Below, piece by piece: positions 7,509 to 10,661 of a stretch of DNA of 10,661 nt; positions within the stretch are counted from its first letter, which is position 1, and every line of letters starts with the position of its first letter. The translations under genes were made by a program, and so were the position numbers. This DNA is from Ferrovum sp. Its GTDB lineage: Bacteria > Pseudomonadota > Gammaproteobacteria > Burkholderiales > Ferrovaceae. The notes under the pieces were generated by a model, which did no database searches, was not told the DNA's origin, and was given only the letters and a program-made list of their open reading frames with translations. The stretch is from NCBI GenBank assembly GCA_027450105.1, contig DAIDKJ010000035.1, positions 1 to 10,661 on the forward strand, read 5' to 3'.

Positions 7509-9029
7509 TCACGTCCCGCTCCTTTTATTTGGTTGCGCTGCAAACGCATACCGTTGCAGCGTTTGCTGCCGCGCCTGAGCATGGTCTACCACCGGAAAAG
7601 GATAATCGACGCCCAGACGACAGCCATACTGTGCTTGTTCATGGGGAGACAATAACATGGGTTGATGGATCTTTTCGGAAGGTACTTTGCCCAATTCTGG
7701 CAGATAGCGTCGAATGAAATGCCCCTCTGGGTCAAATCGACGGGACTGCGTTGTGGGATTGAAAATACGAAACCAGGGCTGGGCATCACAACCTGTAGAG
7801 GCACACCATTGCCACCCCCCGTTGTTTGCGGACAGGTCATAGTCATTCAATTGTTGCGCAAAATGTAATTCTCCCCACCGCCAGTCAATGCCCAAATCCT
7901 TTACCAGAAAGGAGGCCGCAATCATGCGCAAGCGGTTATGCATGTATCCGCTGTGCCGTAACTGCCGCATGGCAGCATCCACAATGGGGAAGCCCGTCTG
8001 ACCCTGTTGCCAACTCTGAAAAAGAGCAGGATCGTTGTCAAAGGGTAGCGCATCCATTTCCGCTCTAAACGCATGTTCCACCACATGAGGAAAATGAAAC
8101 AGTATGGCAAAGTAGAATTCGCGCCAGATCAATTCATTCAACCAAGTCAAGCTGCCCGTCGTATGACGTTCCAGAGCCAGTTGCACCAGTGAACGAATGG
8201 AAATCGTGCCAAAACGCAAATGCACGGACAGCCAAGACACACCGGGAAGTGCGGGGAAATTCCGCTGTTCATGGTACCGATCCATGCGCTCCAGAAACCT
8301 CTCAAGAGCGTGCTGCGCTCCCAAAAAACCGGGTTTTATGCCCAACTCCAGCAAATTGGTCGTTTCAAACCCCAGTTGCCGCAGACTCTTCACCGGAACG
8401 ACCACCCCCATAACAGCGCGCAATCTCTGGTCAACCTGATCCTGGGTGCCCCAACGTTCTGCAGGATATTTCTGCTCCCCCAGATGTGCGGAGGTCACTG
8501 CTGCGCGCCAAGTTTTGCTGTAGGGTGTGAATACCGTGTAGGGCCGACCCGCCCGAGTAAGAATTTCGTTGCCTTCGAATACCACTTGGTCTTTATAACT
8601 CAAAAACTCCTTGCCCTGGGATTTCAAGGCGCTGGCAACCGCCGCATCCCGAGCGAGGGCTTGGGGCTCATAATCACGGTTGGCGTACACGGCTCGAACC
8701 CCCAGCGCAGCTGCCAGCAACGGAATCAGCTCCCGAGCCGCTCCATGCACTTGCAGGAGCCCCGCACCGCAAAGGCGCAAAGCCTGCTCCAGTTGCTGCA
8801 CACTGTGCCAGATGAACTCTACCCGACGGTCGAAGGGGCTAGATAGTTTATCCAGAATATCCCGATCAAACACAAATACACAAAACACCCGCGCATGCGC
8901 ATTCAGAGCTGCACTCAACCCCACATTGTCCTGCACGCGCAAGTCTCTGCGAAACCAGAAGAGTGCCGAATCTCCCGAAGCCTCATGGGTCTGCACGAAG
9001 TGACCCGCAGATGATAATGATTCACTCAT
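7509..9029 (-). CDS. phrB: Deoxyribodipyrimidine photolyase, cryptochrome/photolyase family
   Basis: This flavoenzyme uses blue light to split UV-induced pyrimidine dimers. From ATG 9029 it has 506 residues (E. coli PhrB about 472). The N-terminal antenna domain begins at ALFWFRRDLRVQDN (22-35). The C-terminal FAD domain shows YTVFTPYSKTW, NELIWREFY (Glu299 and Trp302, matching E. coli Glu274 and Trp277), FPIVDAAMRQL, MHNRLRM, ANNGGWQW (Asn402, Trp406, Trp408) and FRIFNPTTQSRRFDPEG. Substrate and flavin residues are thus kept. Of the three electron-transfer tryptophans, only the flavin-proximal one remains: the middle is Tyr362 and the outer aligns with Phe330. The frame is open to about 9152, but that part overlaps yqgE and has no family similarity, so the Met at 9029 is chosen; no good ribosome site is visible. 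The receptor gene lies 75 bases downstream on the same strand, with no terminator between. Confidence 0.95.
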   Translation of the reverse strand: MSESLSSAGHFVQTHEASGDSALFWFRRDLRVQDNVGLSAALNAHARVFCVFVFDRDILDKLSSPFDRRVEFIWHSVQQLEQALRLCGAGLLQVHGAARELIPLLAAALGVRAVYANRDYEPQALARDAAVASALKSQGKEFLSYKDQVVFEGNEILTRAGRPYTVFTPYSKTWRAAVTSAHLGEQKYPAERWGTQDQVDQRLRAVMGVVVPVKSLRQLGFETTNLLELGIKPGFLGAQHALERFLERMDRYHEQRNFPALPGVSWLSVHLRFGTISIRSLVQLALERHTTGSLTWLNELIWREFYFAILFHFPHVVEHAFRAEMDALPFDNDPALFQSWQQGQTGFPIVDAAMRQLRHSGYMHNRLRMIAASFLVKDLGIDWRWGELHFAQQLNDYDLSANNGGWQWCASTGCDAQPWFRIFNPTTQSRRFDPEGHFIRRYLPELGKVPSEKIHQPMLLSPHEQAQYGCRLGVDYPFPVVDHAQARQQTLQRYAFAAQPNKRSGT

Positions 9030-9129
9030 AGTGGCATGGTACTGGATCCCCCCCCCGGCGGGAAGTGCGCGGAAGATCCTCCGGGCCCCAACCGCTGTAA
9101 TCCTCCAGGAATATGAGATAATCGCCCCC
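9030..9129. promoter_or_regulatory. Divergent intergenic region between phrB and yqgE
   Basis: About 100 bases separate the two divergent starts, so promoters for both probably lie here or just inside the genes. It holds a run of nine C (9048-9056), 19-27 bases upstream of the phrB ATG, and a gataat -10-like hexamer (9117-9122) facing yqgE. No convincing -35 partner or operator is visible by eye. Confidence 0.5.
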
Positions 9130-9699
9130 ATGGACGCCGTTAATCTCACCAATCACTTCCTGATCGCCATGCCCTCCCTGGCAGACTCCAACTTCTCGGG
9201 CACTTTGACCTATATCTGTCGCCATGACGAGAATGGCGCCATGGGCGTGGTCATCAATCGCCCCATGAACATGACCCTGGAAAATCTGTTCAGTCAAATC
9301 AATCTATCCTCCACCCCCTCCACCGCCCTGAATCAACCCGTGTACTTTGGCGGCCCCGTGCAAACGGATCGGGGTTTCGTCCTGCACTCTCCCGTCGGTC
9401 ATTGGCGTTCCACGCTCCAGGTCAATCCACAGATTGGTCTCACCACGTCCCGGGACATCCTGGAAGCCTTGGCACAGGGTGCAGAGGGGGATGCGCCCGA
9501 CAATATTCTGATTTCTCTCGGTTACGCCGGTTGGGAGCCCGGGCAACTGGAACAGGAACTCAAGCAAAACAGCTGGCTGACCGTCCAGGCAGACATGGAC
9601 GTAGTATTCAAGCTGCCTGTGGAAGCGCGTTTTTCCGCGGCCCTGGGAATTTTAGGTATCGATCCGACCTATCTTTCCGACGAAGCAGGACATGCCTGA
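9130..9699 (+). CDS. yqgE: YqgE/AlgH family protein (UPF0301)
   Basis: This is a conserved cytoplasmic protein of unsettled function; AlgH in Pseudomonas was named from alginate regulation. It has 189 residues, the usual size. Family sequence starts right at the chosen Met (MDAVNLTNHFLIAMP) and continues with GAMGVVINRP, PVYFGGPV, a conserved central region and LGYAGWEPGQLE. The frame is open further upstream to a GTG at 9031, but that part is antisense to phrB upstream DNA and unlike the family. No ribosome site lies at normal distance; an AGGA at 9107-9110 is about 20 bases away. The ruvX start overlaps the last 8 bases, and this yqgE-ruvX pairing is common in proteobacteria. Confidence 0.94.
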   Translation: MDAVNLTNHFLIAMPSLADSNFSGTLTYICRHDENGAMGVVINRPMNMTLENLFSQINLSSTPSTALNQPVYFGGPVQTDRGFVLHSPVGHWRSTLQVNPQIGLTTSRDILEALAQGAEGDAPDNILISLGYAGWEPGQLEQELKQNSWLTVQADMDVVFKLPVEARFSAALGILGIDPTYLSDEAGHA

Positions 9700-10120
9700 T
9701 TCGGTAGGAACGGTATTGTCCTTCGACTATGGTCTGAAATTCATCGGAGTCGCCATCGGACAGCGCATCACCGGAACCTGCCGCCCGCTGCAAACCATTC
9801 GTGCCAATACCCGTAATGCGCGTTGGCAGGCCATTGAACAGCTGCTGCGGGAATGGGACCCGGAGCTGCTGGTAGTGGGGTTGGCCCTCGATCAAGAAGG
9901 GGGCGAGCAAGAAACCACCCGTCAATGCCGGAACTTTGCCCAAACTCTGGCGTCTAGAACGGGGTTGCAAATCGCTTTGGTGGATGAACGCTACACTTCG
10001 CTGGAAGCAGATCAATCCTTGCGCCAGCAGGGAGTTCGTCGTAAGGAGCGAGCCGAACAGGAGCATGCCGAGGCTGCGGCACTGATTTTGAGAAGTTATC
10101 TGGAGTCCCACCCCCTATGA
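9692..10120 (+). CDS. ruvX: RuvX/YqgF, RNase H-fold putative Holliday junction resolvase
   Basis: RuvX is linked in the family to 16S rRNA 5'-end maturation and to Holliday-junction cleavage. It has 142 residues (E. coli 138). Motifs are LSFDYGLKFIGVAIGQRITGT with the first catalytic Asp12, LLVVGLALDQEG, and VDERYTSLEA with Asp98 and Glu99. The C-terminal helix that carries the third acidic residue (Asp122 in E. coli, VDSASAVIIL) reads QEHAEAAALIL here. An ungapped alignment puts His125 opposite that Asp, with Glu124 beside it. The ATG overlaps the yqgE stop by 8 bases and the TGA overlaps the pyrB ATG (ATGA), so translation of the three genes is probably coupled. The family is clear; whether the active site works is open. 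Confidence 0.93.
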   Translation: MPDSVGTVLSFDYGLKFIGVAIGQRITGTCRPLQTIRANTRNARWQAIEQLLREWDPELLVVGLALDQEGGEQETTRQCRNFAQTLASRTGLQIALVDERYTSLEADQSLRQQGVRRKERAEQEHAEAAALILRSYLESHPL

Positions 10121-10661
10121 GCCTGAACCCCCAACTCACTGCCGACGGTCGACTCAAACATTTGCTCACCATCGAAGGTCTGCCACCGCATATTTTGTTC
10201 CAGATCCTGGATACCGCCAAAACTTTTGAACAAGTGGCCCAGCAGGAAATCAAGAAAGTTCCGATTCTGCAAGGCAAATCCATTTTCAATTTGTTCTTCG
10301 AAGCCTCTACGCGCACCCGCACCACCTTCGAAATTGCTGCCAAACGCCTATCCGCGGATGTCATCAATCTCAATGTGAGCGCCTCCAGTCAAAGCAAGGG
10401 AGAAACGTTGCTCGACACCGTGGATAATCTATGCGCCATGCAGGCCGACATGTTCGTGGTGCGCCATGCAGAAAGCGGTGCTGCCCACCTGATCGCAGCC
10501 CATGTGGGCCCAGGAATACACGTCATCAATGCCGGCGATGGACGCCATGCCCATCCCACTCAAGCCTTGCTGGATATGTATACCATTCGCCATTACAAAC
10601 AGCAGTTTCACACCCTCAAGGTCGCCATTGTGGGAGATGTGCTCCACTCCCGCGTGGCACG
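10117..10661 (+). CDS. pyrB: Aspartate carbamoyltransferase catalytic chain, 3' end missing
   Basis: This enzyme joins carbamoyl phosphate and aspartate in the committed step of pyrimidine synthesis. 181 codons are visible before the window ends; the family is about 300-335, so roughly the N-terminal carbamoyl-phosphate domain and the start of the aspartate domain are present. The key motif STRTRT (64-69), the SQSKGET loop with Lys94 (91-97), VVRHAESG with His117, and GDGRHAHPTQALLDMYT (141-156) are intact. KVAIVGDVLHSRVA starts the second domain at the window edge. The ATG overlaps the ruvX stop as ATGA, with a GGAG ribosome site at 10102-10105. In Pseudomonas-like operons pyrR sits between yqgF and pyrB; here it is absent. 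Confidence 0.96.
   Translation, partial: MSLNPQLTADGRLKHLLTIEGLPPHILFQILDTAKTFEQVAQQEIKKVPILQGKSIFNLFFEASTRTRTTFEIAAKRLSADVINLNVSASSQSKGETLLDTVDNLCAMQADMFVVRHAESGAAHLIAAHVGPGIHVINAGDGRHAHPTQALLDMYTIRHYKQQFHTLKVAIVGDVLHSRVA

Noticed and set aside
9030..9152. N-terminal extension of photolyase in the open frame to 9152
   Set aside because: It overlaps the yqgE start, has no similarity to photolyases, and would run through the C9 tract; the Met at 9029 is more likely.

Overview
The window is ordinary chromosomal housekeeping DNA from a proteobacterium. The GlnA, NtrB, NtrC, RuvX and PyrB sequences resemble the Beta/Gammaproteobacteria. The glnA-ntrB-ntrC order and the YqgE/RuvX/PyrB association fit that group, and I lean towards Betaproteobacteria, but the species cannot be read from the sequence. 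I see no insertion sequences, CRISPR, phage genes, tRNA or rRNA.

Left block (1-3908, plus strand) is the nitrogen-control locus. It holds the 3' nine-tenths of glnA (glutamine synthetase), a 97-base gap with a strong intrinsic terminator and two further small hairpins, then ntrB/glnL (sensor kinase) and ntrC/glnG (sigma-54 activator). NtrB would phosphorylate NtrC under nitrogen limitation. GlnA keeps the tyrosine that GlnE adenylylates.

Middle block (3821-9029, minus strand) reads, in transcription order, phrB (DNA photolyase), a large dCache-HAMP-PAS-HAMP-HAMP chemoreceptor, and xth (exonuclease III type AP endonuclease). The chemoreceptor and xth are 7 bases apart, and the likely xth ribosome binding site contains the receptor stop codon. 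The xth 3' end runs into the ntrC 3' end on the other strand with an 88-base convergent overlap, and both proteins carry extra C-terminal tails made from that overlap.

Right block (9130-10661, plus strand) is a tight operon, yqgE-ruvX-pyrB, with an 8-base overlap and an ATGA overlap. pyrB is cut by the window edge. The region between the divergent phrB and yqgE starts is about 100 bases and contains a run of nine C.

No whole new system is evident. The points most worth a second look are the hairpin-rich glnA 3' UTR (possible GlnZ-like sRNA), the ntrC/xth antisense tail overlap, the repair-taxis-repair gene string, an atypical electron-transfer chain in the photolyase (Trp-Tyr-Phe instead of three Trp), and a RuvX with His where the third catalytic Asp is expected.
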